NCBI RefSeq assembly: GCF_014698045.1
Contig: NZ_JACJSE010000012.1
Span: 62,001-126,000, forward strand
Direction: 5' to 3'
DNA from: Aulosira sp. FACHB-615
GTDB taxonomy: Bacteria > Cyanobacteriota > Cyanobacteriia > Cyanobacteriales > Nostocaceae
Length of the DNA: 64,000 nucleotides
In this document: in pieces, positions 43,744-53,483 of the stretch
How the letters are laid out: each line of letters opens with the position of its first letter
Position numbering within the stretch: the first letter of the stretch is position 1
Position numbers and translations under genes: made by a program
Notes under the pieces: model-generated
Database searches by the model: none
The model's input: only the letters and a program-made list of their open reading frames with translations
What the model was told of the DNA's origin: nothing

Positions 43744-44853
43744 TTAATTTTGTAGATAAGTATCTAAGCTCGGAACATCAATCCAACTGCTAGTTTGATG
43801 GGATTGATGGGATAAATCCATTAACAATTGGGAATAAACCCCTTCTCGTAAAGATGGGACGACTGACTGTTTTTGGTCAATTCCTTGTAGCCATTGGTCT
43901 ACTACGCGGATGAATGCAGAAATACGTCCGTCGGTGAAGTTTTGGGTAAACATTAACGACTGAGGAATTTCAATTTCTGTGAGTGGTTGTCCGACTTGGG
44001 AACCCCAAACGCGAAAACCGTGGATGTAGTCTTTTTGATTTTCGCTGCCTAAGACTAATGTACCGCGATCGCCATACACCTCTAACCAATGAGTGCGCGG
44101 TGCGTGAACTACCGCACTAATATTCAGTTGACAAGGTGTGCCATCGGCTAATTCCAGGGACAACAAACAATTATCATCGGTTTCCACTGGCTTGAGTTGA
44201 TTGGTGCTGGGGTCAAGGCGGTTGGGGATGGCTGTACTTAAATAAGCACTTAATCTGCGGACAGGCCCAAATAACCAATAAATATAATCAAAGGCGTGGG
44301 AACCCAAAGACCCCAAAGCACCACCGCCTTGGGCTTGAGACGAATACCAATTCCACGGGCGAGAAGTATCAGCGCGAGAAGAACCAAACCAATCAATTTT
44401 AATCAGGCGTTTGTTACCGACATAACCTGATGCTAATAAATCTGCAAATAATTGCCAGCCGGGAACAAAGCGAAATTCAAAATCTACTACCGCAGTTACT
44501 TGATTTGTAATTGCTAATTGATATAATTCTTTAGCTTCAGTTGCATTTAAACTTGTGGGTTTTTCTAATAATAAATGTTTACCTGCTTTTAGTACAGTTT
44601 TAGCCATTTCATAATGCAAAAATGGAGGTGTGGAAATACTAACTGCTTGTACTTCTGGGATGTTGACAATATCGGCAATATTAGTACAAGCATGAGGAAT
44701 TTTATGGGCATCAGCAATGGCTTGGGCTTGATGAATATCCCGATGATAAACAGCAACCACATTAGTTCGAGGATGGGCAATCAACCCAGGGATATGAACT
44801 TTTTGACCAAATCCAGTCCCAACGACAGCCACACCAACTACATTTTGATTCAT
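43744..44853 (-). CDS. Gfo/Idh/MocA family oxidoreductase
   Basis: A 369-residue NAD(P)-dependent dehydrogenase of the glucose-fructose oxidoreductase family, typically acting on sugars, inositols or similar polyols. The Rossmann motif GTGFGQKVHIPGL lies at residues 12-24, and the lysine of the EKPTS motif, which is the usual catalytic or structural lysine, is present in LLLEKPTSLNATEA. The C-terminal domain includes GGALGSLGSHAFDYIYWLFGP with the conserved His. It faces the divergent PAS-hybrid kinase across a roughly 200-bp gap that holds an inverted repeat. Substrate cannot be inferred. Confidence 0.9.
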   Translation of the reverse strand: MNQNVVGVAVVGTGFGQKVHIPGLIAHPRTNVVAVYHRDIHQAQAIADAHKIPHACTNIADIVNIPEVQAVSISTPPFLHYEMAKTVLKAGKHLLLEKPTSLNATEAKELYQLAITNQVTAVVDFEFRFVPGWQLFADLLASGYVGNKRLIKIDWFGSSRADTSRPWNWYSSQAQGGGALGSLGSHAFDYIYWLFGPVRRLSAYLSTAIPNRLDPSTNQLKPVETDDNCLLSLELADGTPCQLNISAVVHAPRTHWLEVYGDRGTLVLGSENQKDYIHGFRVWGSQVGQPLTEIEIPQSLMFTQNFTDGRISAFIRVVDQWLQGIDQKQSVVPSLREGVYSQLLMDLSHQSHQTSSWIDVPSLDTYLQN

Positions 44854-44952
44854 GGTTAATTCTGCACCTCTAAATTAAATTTAACAATAGCAAGACTATT
44901 TACATTAATCATCTTGAATAATTATCACCATATAATACGATAGTGATGACCT

Positions 44953-44990
44953 TCATTACAGAGGAAACGTCAGCGATCGCTCTGTAATGA
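44953..44990. promoter_or_regulatory. Inverted repeat with HIP1 in its loop
   Basis: The arms TCATTACAGAG (44953-44963) and CTCTGTAATGA (44980-44990) are perfect over 11 bp, with a 16-base loop that contains a HIP1 site. It lies between the divergent oxidoreductase and PAS-hybrid kinase genes, a position suited to an operator or a transcript hairpin. Confidence 0.45.
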
Positions 44991-45051
44991 ATACTTGTTT
45001 TAGATTTTGGCTTGGCTTTTATTTCGCTGTGTCTCCAGCGTGATTTATGTT

Positions 45052-48000
45052 ATGACTGCTGAAGATCATATTTTCTCACCTGTAAATGAATTGGTATTAT
45101 CCGAAGAAGCCTTTTTCTTTGAGCGATCGCTTGATCTGCTGTCGGTAGTTGGTCTGGATGGCTACTTTCGGCGAATCAACCCAGCATTTACTCAAATCCT
45201 GGGTTACTCAGAAGCAGAATTTTTAGCCCGTCCTTTCTTGGACTTTGTGCATCCAGATGACCATATTGCCACCTTGGCAGAAATGGAGAAAATCAAGGCA
45301 GGCATACCTATATTCAATTTCGAGAATCGCTACCGGACGAAAGATGGAGATGATCGCTGGCTAGAGTGGACAGCATCACCACAAATTAGCAGGGGTGTGA
45401 TTTACTGCGTGGCGCGAGACATTACCCAGCAAAAGCAGACAGAAGTTACCTTACAAAACATCAACCAGGAACTAGAACAGCGCATTGCCGAACGGACTGC
45501 CGAGTTAGAACAGGCAAATGCCGCACTGCGGGAGAGTGAAGAACGCAATCAATTAGCAATGGAAGTTGCCCGGATTTATACCTTTGAATGGGATGTAAGC
45601 ACCGATGCAGTCAAGCGATCGCCTCAATGTGGTGTGATTTTAGGGTTAACTCCATCATCAGCGCAACAAGACACAGGCACAAATTTTTTTCAGCGTGTCC
45701 ATCCTGATGATCGCGATCGCTTCAGAGGAATTGTACAAACACTCACACCAGAAAAGAGCAGCTACAAAATTACCTATCGACTAGTGCGCCCAGATGAGCA
45801 AATAATCACCTTCGAGGAAAGTGGACGCGGATTTTTTGACCAGCAAGGAAAGTTAAGTCGCCTAATTGGGATGGTGGCAGACATTACAGAACGTCAGCGA
45901 CTAGAAGCCGAATTAGAATCAAGTCGGGCAACCTTGCAACAGCAACTAACAGAAATTGAGACTATCTACCAATCTGCCCCCATTGGCTTAAATGTTCTCG
46001 ATCCTGACCTGCGTTTTGTGCGAATTAACCAGCAATTGGCGGAAATTAATGGGTTTTCTGTAGAAGAACATCTTGGGCGCACCATCCGCGAGTTGTTACC
46101 TGACATTGCCGATACTGCCGAACAATTAATCCGTCCGATTTTTGACACAGGAGAACCATTACTGAATGTTGAAATTCGCGGGGAAACTCCGGCACAACCG
46201 GGCGTAGAAAGGGTTTGGTTAGAAAAATTTTTGCCGTTGAAGGACGGAGAACGTGTGATTGGTGTCAGTACTGTGTGTGAAGAAATTACTGAACGCAAAC
46301 GCACCGAAGAACAACTACGTCAATTCAACTTGCTGATTGAGTTATCTTATGAACCGATACTGGTATGGAGTTTTGAGCAAGGCATTATCAGTTGGAATCA
46401 GGGTTGTGAGCAACTGTACGGTTATACAAGAGAACAAGTCATGGGGCAGAATACCCATATTCTGCTTCAAACAATTTACCCCTTACCATTAGCGGAACTG
46501 CTTACCATCTTAGAACGCGATCGCCAATGGACAGGAGAGTTAAAGCATACTACTCATACAGGACAGCAGGTAATTGTAGAAAGCCGTCAGCAACTAATTG
46601 AGACGAACGGACAGAAACTAGTTTTAGAAACAAACCGCGATATTACCGAACACAAAAAATCCGAGTTAGCCCTACGTCGTTCAGAAGAACGTTATCGCAC
46701 CCTGTTTAAGACGATGGAAGACGGTTTTTGTGTAATTGAAATGTTGTTTGATGAAAACAACAAACCAGTTGATTATTGCTTTTTAGAAATTAACCCTGCT
46801 TTTGAGCGAGAAACCGGACTTCGACAGGCAGTTGGTAAAACAGCCCGGCAACTTCTTCCTAATTTAGAAGAATTTTGGTTTGAAACTTATGGCAGAGTTG
46901 CCCTCACCGGTGAACCTGTGCGCTTTGAAAATGGCTCTGAGGTTATGAATCGCTGGTTTGAGGTTTATGCCTTCCCCATTGAACGGGCAGAAAACCGTAA
47001 AGTTGCCATTTTATTTAAGAATATTAGTTATCGCAAAGCCATAGAAACCCAACGAGAAAAATTACTCCAACAAGAACAAGCCGCCAGAGAAGCTGCCGAA
47101 CGCGCTAATCAAATCAAGGATGAATTTTTGGCGATTCTCTCTCATGAATTACGAACGCCCTTAAACCCGATTTTGGGTTGGGCAAAAATGCTGCAATCAC
47201 CAAAGATGAATGCCGAAAAACTCCAGCATGGCTTAATTACGATTGAGCGGAATGCCAAACAACAGGCGCAACTAATTGATGATCTCCTCGATATCTCCCG
47301 CATCATTCGTGGTAAACTCTCCCTCAGTTTTGGGGCTGTGAATTTATCGGAACCAATCGCTGCGGCTTTAGAAACTGTGAATTTAGCAGCACAGGCAAAA
47401 GCGATTCAATTAGATGTGTTACTAGAGCCATTAAAGGCTTATGTCAGAGGGGATGCAGGCAGATTACAACAAGTTATCTGGAATTTACTCTCAAATGCCA
47501 TCAAATTTACCCCCCACGGTGGACAGGTAACAGTGCAACTCACTTGTATTAATAACCATGCACAAATTCAAGTGAGTGATACTGGTAAAGGCATCCAAGC
47601 AGAATTTTTGCCATTCGTGTTTGAGTTATTCCAACAACAGGATAGTTCCACAACTCGGAATTTTGGTGGGTTAGGGTTGGGGTTGGCGATCGCACGTAAA
47701 ATTATTGAAGCACATGGGGGGAGTATCAATGCTGCCAGTGCCGGAGAAGGACAAGGGGCAACCTTTACGGTACAGTTACCTTTAATGTCTGCATTAAATC
47801 TCCATACTCCTGATGATTCCGACTCTCAAAAACTGAGTATAGAAAATCTCCGCGTGGTGGTGGTTGATGATGAGGCCGATTCCCTCGAACTGCTGAAGGT
47901 GATACTGGAACAAGAAGGCGCACTTGTCAAAGAAGTATTATCTCCGATTAAAGCCCTACCTTTGTTAGCTACAACACCATTCGATTTGCTAATCAGTGAT

Positions 48001-48228
48001 ATTGGAATGCCAGACATGGACGGCTACACTTTTATTCATCAAGTGCGTCATCTAGTACCCCAATTTAACCGAGATATTCCCGCGATCGCTTTGACTGCTT
48101 TTGTTGGGGAGACAAATAAACGTCAAATCCTCGCGGCGGGATTTCAAGCACACCTCGCTAAACCAATTGAACCGCAACTACTACTAGATGCGATCGCTAC
48201 ATTAATCACTAGACATTCCTCGAATTAA
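45052..48228 (+). CDS. Multi-PAS hybrid histidine kinase
   Basis: A soluble sensor kinase of about 1,058 residues. The ATG at 45052 (MTAEDHIFSP) is the preferred start; the frame is open from a TTG at 45007. It holds five PAS/PAC units, the first near residues 20-140 (VVGLDGYFRRINPAFTQILGYS, shown only in part: FRRINPAFTQILGYS), then about 175-290, 300-420, 425-540 and 545-670. Then come HisKA (SHELRTPLNPILGWAKML), HATPase (NLLSNAIKF, GLGLGLAIARK) and a C-terminal receiver with Asp in LLISDIGMPDMDG and a LAKP lysine. With a receiver on board it needs an Hpt or response-regulator partner. Signal unknown. No separate regulator adjoins. Confidence 0.92.
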   Translation: MTAEDHIFSPVNELVLSEEAFFFERSLDLLSVVGLDGYFRRINPAFTQILGYSEAEFLARPFLDFVHPDDHIATLAEMEKIKAGIPIFNFENRYRTKDGDDRWLEWTASPQISRGVIYCVARDITQQKQTEVTLQNINQELEQRIAERTAELEQANAALRESEERNQLAMEVARIYTFEWDVSTDAVKRSPQCGVILGLTPSSAQQDTGTNFFQRVHPDDRDRFRGIVQTLTPEKSSYKITYRLVRPDEQIITFEESGRGFFDQQGKLSRLIGMVADITERQRLEAELESSRATLQQQLTEIETIYQSAPIGLNVLDPDLRFVRINQQLAEINGFSVEEHLGRTIRELLPDIADTAEQLIRPIFDTGEPLLNVEIRGETPAQPGVERVWLEKFLPLKDGERVIGVSTVCEEITERKRTEEQLRQFNLLIELSYEPILVWSFEQGIISWNQGCEQLYGYTREQVMGQNTHILLQTIYPLPLAELLTILERDRQWTGELKHTTHTGQQVIVESRQQLIETNGQKLVLETNRDITEHKKSELALRRSEERYRTLFKTMEDGFCVIEMLFDENNKPVDYCFLEINPAFERETGLRQAVGKTARQLLPNLEEFWFETYGRVALTGEPVRFENGSEVMNRWFEVYAFPIERAENRKVAILFKNISYRKAIETQREKLLQQEQAAREAAERANQIKDEFLAILSHELRTPLNPILGWAKMLQSPKMNAEKLQHGLITIERNAKQQAQLIDDLLDISRIIRGKLSLSFGAVNLSEPIAAALETVNLAAQAKAIQLDVLLEPLKAYVRGDAGRLQQVIWNLLSNAIKFTPHGGQVTVQLTCINNHAQIQVSDTGKGIQAEFLPFVFELFQQQDSSTTRNFGGLGLGLAIARKIIEAHGGSINAASAGEGQGATFTVQLPLMSALNLHTPDDSDSQKLSIENLRVVVVDDEADSLELLKVILEQEGALVKEVLSPIKALPLLATTPFDLLISDIGMPDMDGYTFIHQVRHLVPQFNRDIPAIALTAFVGETNKRQILAAGFQAHLAKPIEPQLLLDAIATLITRHSSN

Positions 48229-48622
48229 TTTGAGCCTAGTACAACAGTGAAATGCTACAACATTGGATCTAATGTATTTTATAGTGATTTTCACTTGGGT
48301 AAAATACAAATTTATCTGCGTTTATCCGCGTCCATCTGCGGTTAATTATTTTTCTTATACCTCGCTGAGTCGAGAACTGCTATATTTTGTTTGATTAATT
48401 AAAATAGATTTTTTCATATTAGTAATTTTACCGAAACTTTATAAAAATTAATTTTTATTCTTTTGTATATAAAAATCAGAATATATTTCTCAACAAACCT
48501 GGACAAATACTCGAAAAACCAATATCTATAAAATTAGATTACCGTAGATTAATCAAGAACGACCTGCTTTGCAATACATAATCACTCCCAAAAATTTATC
48601 TAAAAATATTGTGTATAGACGA
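48229..48622. other. AT-rich gap between two kinases
   Basis: About 390 bp with no gene seen. A TCTGCGTTTATCCGCGTCC-type simple repeat lies at about 48315-48340, a common dispersed word in these genomes. The remainder probably holds the promoter of the next kinase. Confidence 0.35.
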
Positions 48623-50272
48623 ATGTATGCGCCTACTAAACTGAAATTTTCTCCCTCACACTTAGTCACTATCACAGTACTACTAACCTTACTTTTATTT
48701 ATTCCGCAAATTTGGCTGAATTGGCAAGCATATTATAATTTTAATAATATTACTAAAAATGAATTTAGATTACAAAAACTAAGTGATGAAATTGTTTATC
48801 TTGATGAAGTATTAACCATGTCGGCCAGGATGAATGCTGCCACAGGTAACATAATGTGGGAAAAACGATATCGTCAATTTGAACAAAAACTAGATGGAGC
48901 TATTCAAGAATCTATTAAATTAGCACCTCAAGCATATAACAGTGAAGATGCTAAAAAAATTGATGTGGCTAATCAGAAGTTAGTGAAAATGGAATATCAA
49001 TCTTTTGATTTAGTGAAGGATAATAAACAACAAGCAGCACAACAACTACTTTCTAGCCGTGAATATGAAAATCAAAAGCAAATTTATGCTGATGGTGTTG
49101 CCAAAAGAAGATTGAATATAGCATTAGAATTACAACAACAAGTTGTTTATTATCGCCAAAAAATATTTTGGGCAATTTTAGGGTCTATCATCAGTTTAAT
49201 ATTGCTGATTCCCTCATGGCTATTGGTATTGAGATTGTTACAGGAATATTTAAAAGCCAAAAAAATTGCTCAACTTGCCTTAGAAGAAACTAATTTGGCG
49301 CTAGAAACAAAAGTTGCAGCCAGGACAGAAACATTAAACCAGAAAAATATAGAACTAGAAAATACCTTGCAAGAACTACAAAGTACTCAAATACATTTAA
49401 TTCAAACTGAAAAGATGTCTTCTCTTGGTCAGTTAGTTGCTGGTGTGGCTCATGAAATTAATAATCCTGTTAATTTTATTTACGGTAATTTAAAATATGC
49501 GCGGGAATATACTCAGCAATTAATGGATTTAATGAATTTATATCGACAAGAATATTCGGTTACTAATTCGCAAATAAATACTAAATTTAAAGAGTTGGAT
49601 ATAGAATTTATTTTGGATGATTTGCCTAAAATTTTATCCTCAATGGAAGTTGGTGCTGATCGTATCCGCGAGATTGTACTAACATTACGTAACTTTTCTC
49701 GTCTTGATGAAGCCGAAATGAAACCTGTAGATATTCATGAAGGTATTGACAGTACTTTGTTAATTTTACAGTATCACCTGAAAGGTAAGACTGGTCAGCA
49801 AGAAATTAAAATCATTAAAGACTATTGTGAGAATTTACCTCAGATTGAATGTTATGCAGGTGGGTTAAATCAGGTGTTTATGAATATATTAAATAATGCT
49901 ATTGATGCCCTAAGAGAAAAGGAAGTTGAAGAATTAAAGCAAAAAATTAAACAACAGACTAGTTATATTCAGATCCAAACACAAGTTAAAAACGAAAAAT
50001 ATATAATTATTCGCATTAAAGATAACGGTTTTGGTATACCAGAGGAAGTTAAAAGTAAACTATTTGACCCATTTTTTACTACTAAACCTGTAGGTAAAGG
50101 TACTGGCTTAGGATTATCTATTAGTTATCAAATTATTGTAGATAAGCACAAAGGAAATATTATCTGTAATTCTTCATCAGGTAATGGTACAGAATTTGTG
50201 ATTGAGCTTCCTATCAAGCATATATGGGAATCTGATTTTGTTTCCGAATCTAGTTGTGTAGATAGGGAATAG
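48623..50272 (+). CDS. Membrane sensor histidine kinase with MITE-derived tail
   Basis: A 549-residue membrane histidine kinase. The first membrane helix is at about residues 12-35 (LVTITVLLTLLLFIPQIWL), an extracytoplasmic helical sensor of about 145 residues follows, and the second helix is at 190-215 (WAILGSIISLILLIPSWLL). A coiled coil leads into HisKA with VAHEINNPVNF and a HATPase (NILNNAIDAL, GTGLGLSISYQ). The kinase core is of the same subtype as that of the giant kinase at 14.9-20.3 kb. The frame is open from TTG at 48569; ATG at 48623 is preferred. The catalytic domain ends at about FVIELPIK; the last 16 residues and stop come from an inserted MITE. Confidence 0.9.
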   Translation: MYAPTKLKFSPSHLVTITVLLTLLLFIPQIWLNWQAYYNFNNITKNEFRLQKLSDEIVYLDEVLTMSARMNAATGNIMWEKRYRQFEQKLDGAIQESIKLAPQAYNSEDAKKIDVANQKLVKMEYQSFDLVKDNKQQAAQQLLSSREYENQKQIYADGVAKRRLNIALELQQQVVYYRQKIFWAILGSIISLILLIPSWLLVLRLLQEYLKAKKIAQLALEETNLALETKVAARTETLNQKNIELENTLQELQSTQIHLIQTEKMSSLGQLVAGVAHEINNPVNFIYGNLKYAREYTQQLMDLMNLYRQEYSVTNSQINTKFKELDIEFILDDLPKILSSMEVGADRIREIVLTLRNFSRLDEAEMKPVDIHEGIDSTLLILQYHLKGKTGQQEIKIIKDYCENLPQIECYAGGLNQVFMNILNNAIDALREKEVEELKQKIKQQTSYIQIQTQVKNEKYIIIRIKDNGFGIPEEVKSKLFDPFFTTKPVGKGTGLGLSISYQIIVDKHKGNIICNSSSGNGTEFVIELPIKHIWESDFVSESSCVDRE

Positions 50273-50326
50273 GAAAGAAGCTTTATCTGGGTGTAGTATT
50301 TTTTTAAATAAAATATAGTTCCCAGG
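50221..50326 (-). repeat. TATAGGA-type MITE, reversed copy in gene end
   Basis: Read on the minus strand it matches the family, including GGCTTCTTTCCTAC-like, CTACACAACTAGATTC and diverged terminal repeats (TGGGAATCTGATTTT opposite AAAATATAGTTCCCA). It begins inside the histidine kinase frame and provides its stop (50270-50272). Confidence 0.75.
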
Positions 50327-50341
50327 GTTAATTTATTACTT

Positions 50342-50854
50342 TCATCTTAAAATTCGCATAGTCAAAGGATAGCGATAATGTTCTCCGTGATAAGCTTTGA
50401 TACCAGCAAATGTAACTAAAAATGATTGTAATAAAAATAAGGCAAAAATTAAAAATGTCCAGACCAGAAGTAAGCCATCTAACACTGATTTGACTTCATT
50501 GACTGCACCATTAGTTGTGATGGCAATACCACAGCTACCCAAAACGAGTAGTAAAGAAAAAATAATCACCACTAAAGTATATAAAGTTAAGGAAATTTGA
50601 AAGTTTAAAGATTCTCTACCTTGAAAGTCAATCCAAGGATATTTAGCTTTTTTCAGTCGCCAAATGACCAAGGGTAATAGAATATTCAATGGTAAATACA
50701 AAGGAATGCCCAGAAAAACCAATCCAAATAACAATAGCCATGCTACTAAAGCCGAAAGATGACATAACATCGCCCATGTACGCATTTGTTTTTGGACTTG
50801 TTTTCTCATGGCTTGTGAATGAGGAGATGGATAAATAGAATCTCTACTTACCAC
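50342..50854 (-). CDS. DUF4870 membrane protein
   Basis: A 170-residue integral membrane protein of the DUF4870 (Tic20-like) type. After a basic N-terminus it has three hydrophobic helices: LCHLSALVAWLLLFGLVFLG with the nearby PLNILLPLVIW, then TLYTLVVIIFSLLLVLGSC, then VWTFLIFALFLLQSFLVTF. The signature FQGRESLNFQ between helices is diagnostic. No function is established for these proteins. It ends just past the MITE that interrupts the kinase gene. It is followed upstream by the DUF1822 gene on the same strand with a small gap, so it may be an operon member. Confidence 0.9.
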   Translation of the reverse strand: MVSRDSIYPSPHSQAMRKQVQKQMRTWAMLCHLSALVAWLLLFGLVFLGIPLYLPLNILLPLVIWRLKKAKYPWIDFQGRESLNFQISLTLYTLVVIIFSLLLVLGSCGIAITTNGAVNEVKSVLDGLLLVWTFLIFALFLLQSFLVTFAGIKAYHGEHYRYPLTMRILR

Positions 50855-50882
50855 ACTACCGTTAAACTAGCAGGAGAAAAGT

Positions 50883-52091
50883 TTAAAATTTAAGTATTTC
50901 TCGCTCATAATTTTCGGGTAAAGGTTCTACTTCCCAGACGATACCTTCCCCTGGTTCTAAAGCTACTTCAACAAACAGTTGTTCGACTGCGGTTGTGGCT
51001 ATATCTTCGTTGTTGGGAAATGGCTGTAAGTCTTCTGTTAGCAGGCGCAGTTTAAAACCGCCGGGAATGGCTGCGCCGACTGTGGCGTTACGCAACTCAA
51101 ACCGCCAATAAGGTGAGTCTGGTTCGCCTTGGGGGATAATTGTCAGTTCGTAGATTTGTCCGGCGATCGCTAACTGCCGTGATATATTTGCCTCAGTTGC
51201 TCTATCTTCGACACTCCGCGCCGCCGCACTTAATTCTAAATTCCATCGTTCCCAACCAATTGCTTGAGCAAGTTGCGATACACCACTTTCTAACCATTGC
51301 AACACAGAACGCTGTTCGGGTAAATTAATCCGACGTTCATATAAATTTTGTCGCCAACCGCTATGTTCAATTAACCCACCCCACAGTTGAAAAGGAATCG
51401 CTAACCGAGGGGTGATGACTTCCGCATTACCGAGGCGGTTAATTAAGTTTTGGGCTTGGGCTTGTGGTAGGGTGGGAATTACCGCAACAGTGGTGCGTGT
51501 TGCTTCGGCTGGACAAAATTCCCGCGCCACAGCTAAAACACTGATATCAGTAATTATCTCACTAGCATTGAGAGAATAGGTGCGATCGCCTGGATCATAA
51601 TTACCCTGCTGCTTGAGTTGGGTGTGAGTACAATAACCCCAAACCCTGACATAACCTGCATCTGCTTCTACTTGCACCGCCAAATAATAATCTCCCACCC
51701 AACTCGGTAAATCTATCCATTCTTGGGGTACACGTAATTCACTGAAATCAATATTTTCACTGGGAACTAAGATAAACCTTGTTGCATCTACTGTAACAGC
51801 AGTTCCATTTACCAGTTCCCAAAAACTGGATAATGCAGTGGTAGTTGGCCAAACCTTTGCCTGTGGTGTAAAGTCCTCCTGTAACCAAGGTAAGACAGCA
51901 TTCAGGCAAAGTTCATTCAAATAAGCTTGATATTCCGCAGTGGGATGAGAAAAAGCCTGACTACCTTGGGTAAATTCGGAAATCTCTAAAATTAAGTCTG
52001 TAGAATTAGCAAAAGTAACAGTCATAGCGGTTTCTCCAGGGAAAGGTTTGGCTTGTTTTGGCGCTACTAGGGAACATTCTCTTTCCCGCAC
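50883..52091 (-). CDS. DUF1822 family protein
   Basis: A 402-residue protein of DUF1822, a family largely restricted to cyanobacteria. It has the typical opening after the first Met-rich stretch (MTVTFANSTDLILEIS), the VQVEADAGYVRVWGYCTH segment, and the final VEVALEPGEGIVWEVEPLPE. No signal peptide or membrane segment is visible. The start is unclear: Met1 or the later Met23 both fit. It lies 14 bp downstream of the sigma-like gene, so the two are certainly co-transcribed. DUF1822 genes paired with sigma-like genes and CHAT proteins recur in cyanobacteria, which hints at a common signalling role, as inference. Confidence 0.85.
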   Translation of the reverse strand: MRERECSLVAPKQAKPFPGETAMTVTFANSTDLILEISEFTQGSQAFSHPTAEYQAYLNELCLNAVLPWLQEDFTPQAKVWPTTTALSSFWELVNGTAVTVDATRFILVPSENIDFSELRVPQEWIDLPSWVGDYYLAVQVEADAGYVRVWGYCTHTQLKQQGNYDPGDRTYSLNASEIITDISVLAVAREFCPAEATRTTVAVIPTLPQAQAQNLINRLGNAEVITPRLAIPFQLWGGLIEHSGWRQNLYERRINLPEQRSVLQWLESGVSQLAQAIGWERWNLELSAAARSVEDRATEANISRQLAIAGQIYELTIIPQGEPDSPYWRFELRNATVGAAIPGGFKLRLLTEDLQPFPNNEDIATTAVEQLFVEVALEPGEGIVWEVEPLPENYEREILKF

Positions 52092-52105
52092 AGGCTACAA
52101 AGAAT

Positions 52106-53278
52106 TTAGCTAGAAGATGGACTGTAGTAATTTTGTAGCCATTCTTCCATCACAGCACTCATACTTTTAAGTAAGTCTGATGTCAGAGAAATATGCAGGC
52201 TATCTTGGCACCAATTAGCTAAAGACCGCAACAAAACCTCCTTAGCTTTCGTCAGTCGCCGGGAAACAGTATACTGCTTGATATCTAATTGTTTGGCGAT
52301 CGCATCTTGATTGAGTTGCTTTGCGTAGTATAGTTGCAATATTTCCTGAATTTGGGCTTCTAATTGAGCGATCGCAGTTGATAATACTTGGTTAATCTCA
52401 CTTTGCTGTTGACTTTTAGCTTGGGCTTCTTCTTGGGCGATAATTTCGTTAATTAACGATTCTTGCGTCCCTGGTAAATTATCCAATAACTCAAATCCAT
52501 CATCACCACCTAGAGAAACATTCAGAGAATCGGGGGTGGGATAAAGATATTTACGGACAGCTTTTGCCGCACTGAGTAACCATTTTTCCAGAGTTGGAGA
52601 ATTAGCAGGTTGGCTGGTTTGGGAATTGTAGAATTTGGCGATCGCTTCCCAAGTGGCATCATCTGGGCGAGATAATTGGCGAGAATTACCTGCTTTGCTG
52701 GGAACATACAAAGTTTTAAACCCATTCCAAGCCAAAATATAGGCGTGAATTGTCTCAGGAGATAAACCAGCATTTTGCAAAGATTCTACCAACCGCTTTT
52801 GACTGGTTTTGCGTAACAAACCCCAATCGCTACAGATATCAACTTCTTGACGCTGACGCAAAGTTTCGCGGATAGCAGTACTAAAAATCAGACTGGCGTA
52901 GTTTTTTAAGGTGCTGCTTTGGGAAGGATTAAAATTTTTTAAGACAAGTTCAACTTGAGCGATCGCAATTTGGAAACAATCAGCCAATTTAAACTGGCTA
53001 CTGGTGAAAGCTGCACTGGTTTTTTGCGATATCCAATAACAAGGTTCTTGTAAATAAGCTGTAAGATGTTGTCTCGCTAAAGCGGCGGCGGCTGAATCTT
53101 GCCAAAACTTATACCAATACAGCACCCAAAAATATTCCGAATTTTCTTTTGGTATTTGCTGAAGACAACTTTGGATGCTGCGACGCAAGCGTGATTCCGT
53201 CGCCCACCGACTGAAGCGATCGCCTTCAAACTGCACAAAAGTTGAAAAAATTTCAATAATGCTTTGTCGAGGTTGCAT
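52106..53278 (-). CDS. Sigma-70-like transcription factor
   Basis: A protein of about 390 residues with a sigma-factor-type C-terminal region: QIQEILQLYYAKQLNQDAIAKQ gives a sigma-4-like helix, followed by KQYTVSRRLTKAKEVLLRSL as recognition helix. The N-terminal part (FEGDRFSRWATESRLRRSIQ onward) is less conserved and only distantly sigma-2-like. The open frame extends to 53407, but Met at 53278 (MQPRQSIIEIF) is a more natural start, leaving the tandem RNA-like element outside the gene. It is directly upstream of the DUF1822 gene with a 14-bp spacing. Possibly an alternative sigma factor for a small regulon; promoter specificity cannot be predicted. Confidence 0.7.
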   Translation of the reverse strand: MQPRQSIIEIFSTFVQFEGDRFSRWATESRLRRSIQSCLQQIPKENSEYFWVLYWYKFWQDSAAAALARQHLTAYLQEPCYWISQKTSAAFTSSQFKLADCFQIAIAQVELVLKNFNPSQSSTLKNYASLIFSTAIRETLRQRQEVDICSDWGLLRKTSQKRLVESLQNAGLSPETIHAYILAWNGFKTLYVPSKAGNSRQLSRPDDATWEAIAKFYNSQTSQPANSPTLEKWLLSAAKAVRKYLYPTPDSLNVSLGGDDGFELLDNLPGTQESLINEIIAQEEAQAKSQQQSEINQVLSTAIAQLEAQIQEILQLYYAKQLNQDAIAKQLDIKQYTVSRRLTKAKEVLLRSLANWCQDSLHISLTSDLLKSMSAVMEEWLQNYYSPSSS

Positions 53279-53355
53279 AAAAAAATTACAAGTCGACCGA
53301 TAAAATAACGAAGCCTGCACAAACTTTACTACAAGGCTAGGAAATTTTGGACAAT

Positions 53356-53466
53356 TTTTATCCGGTTTCAGGGGAGTAGCAATAGAACAAGTAATTGGTA
53401 GATGCACCCTGATAACTAATTCCCCTGGCTGGTTTACACCAACTGGGGGATTTTTTTTGCCTTGAT
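53356..53466 (+). promoter_or_regulatory. Attenuator-like RNA element, copy 1
   Basis: A 111-base unit with GGGGAGTAGC at 53371-53380 and CACCCTGATAAC at 53405-53416. CAGGGGA (53369-53375) can pair with TCCCCTG (53421-53427), but the same CCCC can instead pair with GGGG at 53445 to form a terminator followed by eight T. This mutually exclusive folding is what riboswitches use. The two conserved words resemble those of the yybP-ykoY manganese riboswitch. No plus-strand gene follows. The rest of the gap (53279-53355) shows nothing. Confidence 0.45.
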
Positions 53467-53483
53467 TTCCTAAATCAGCAAAA

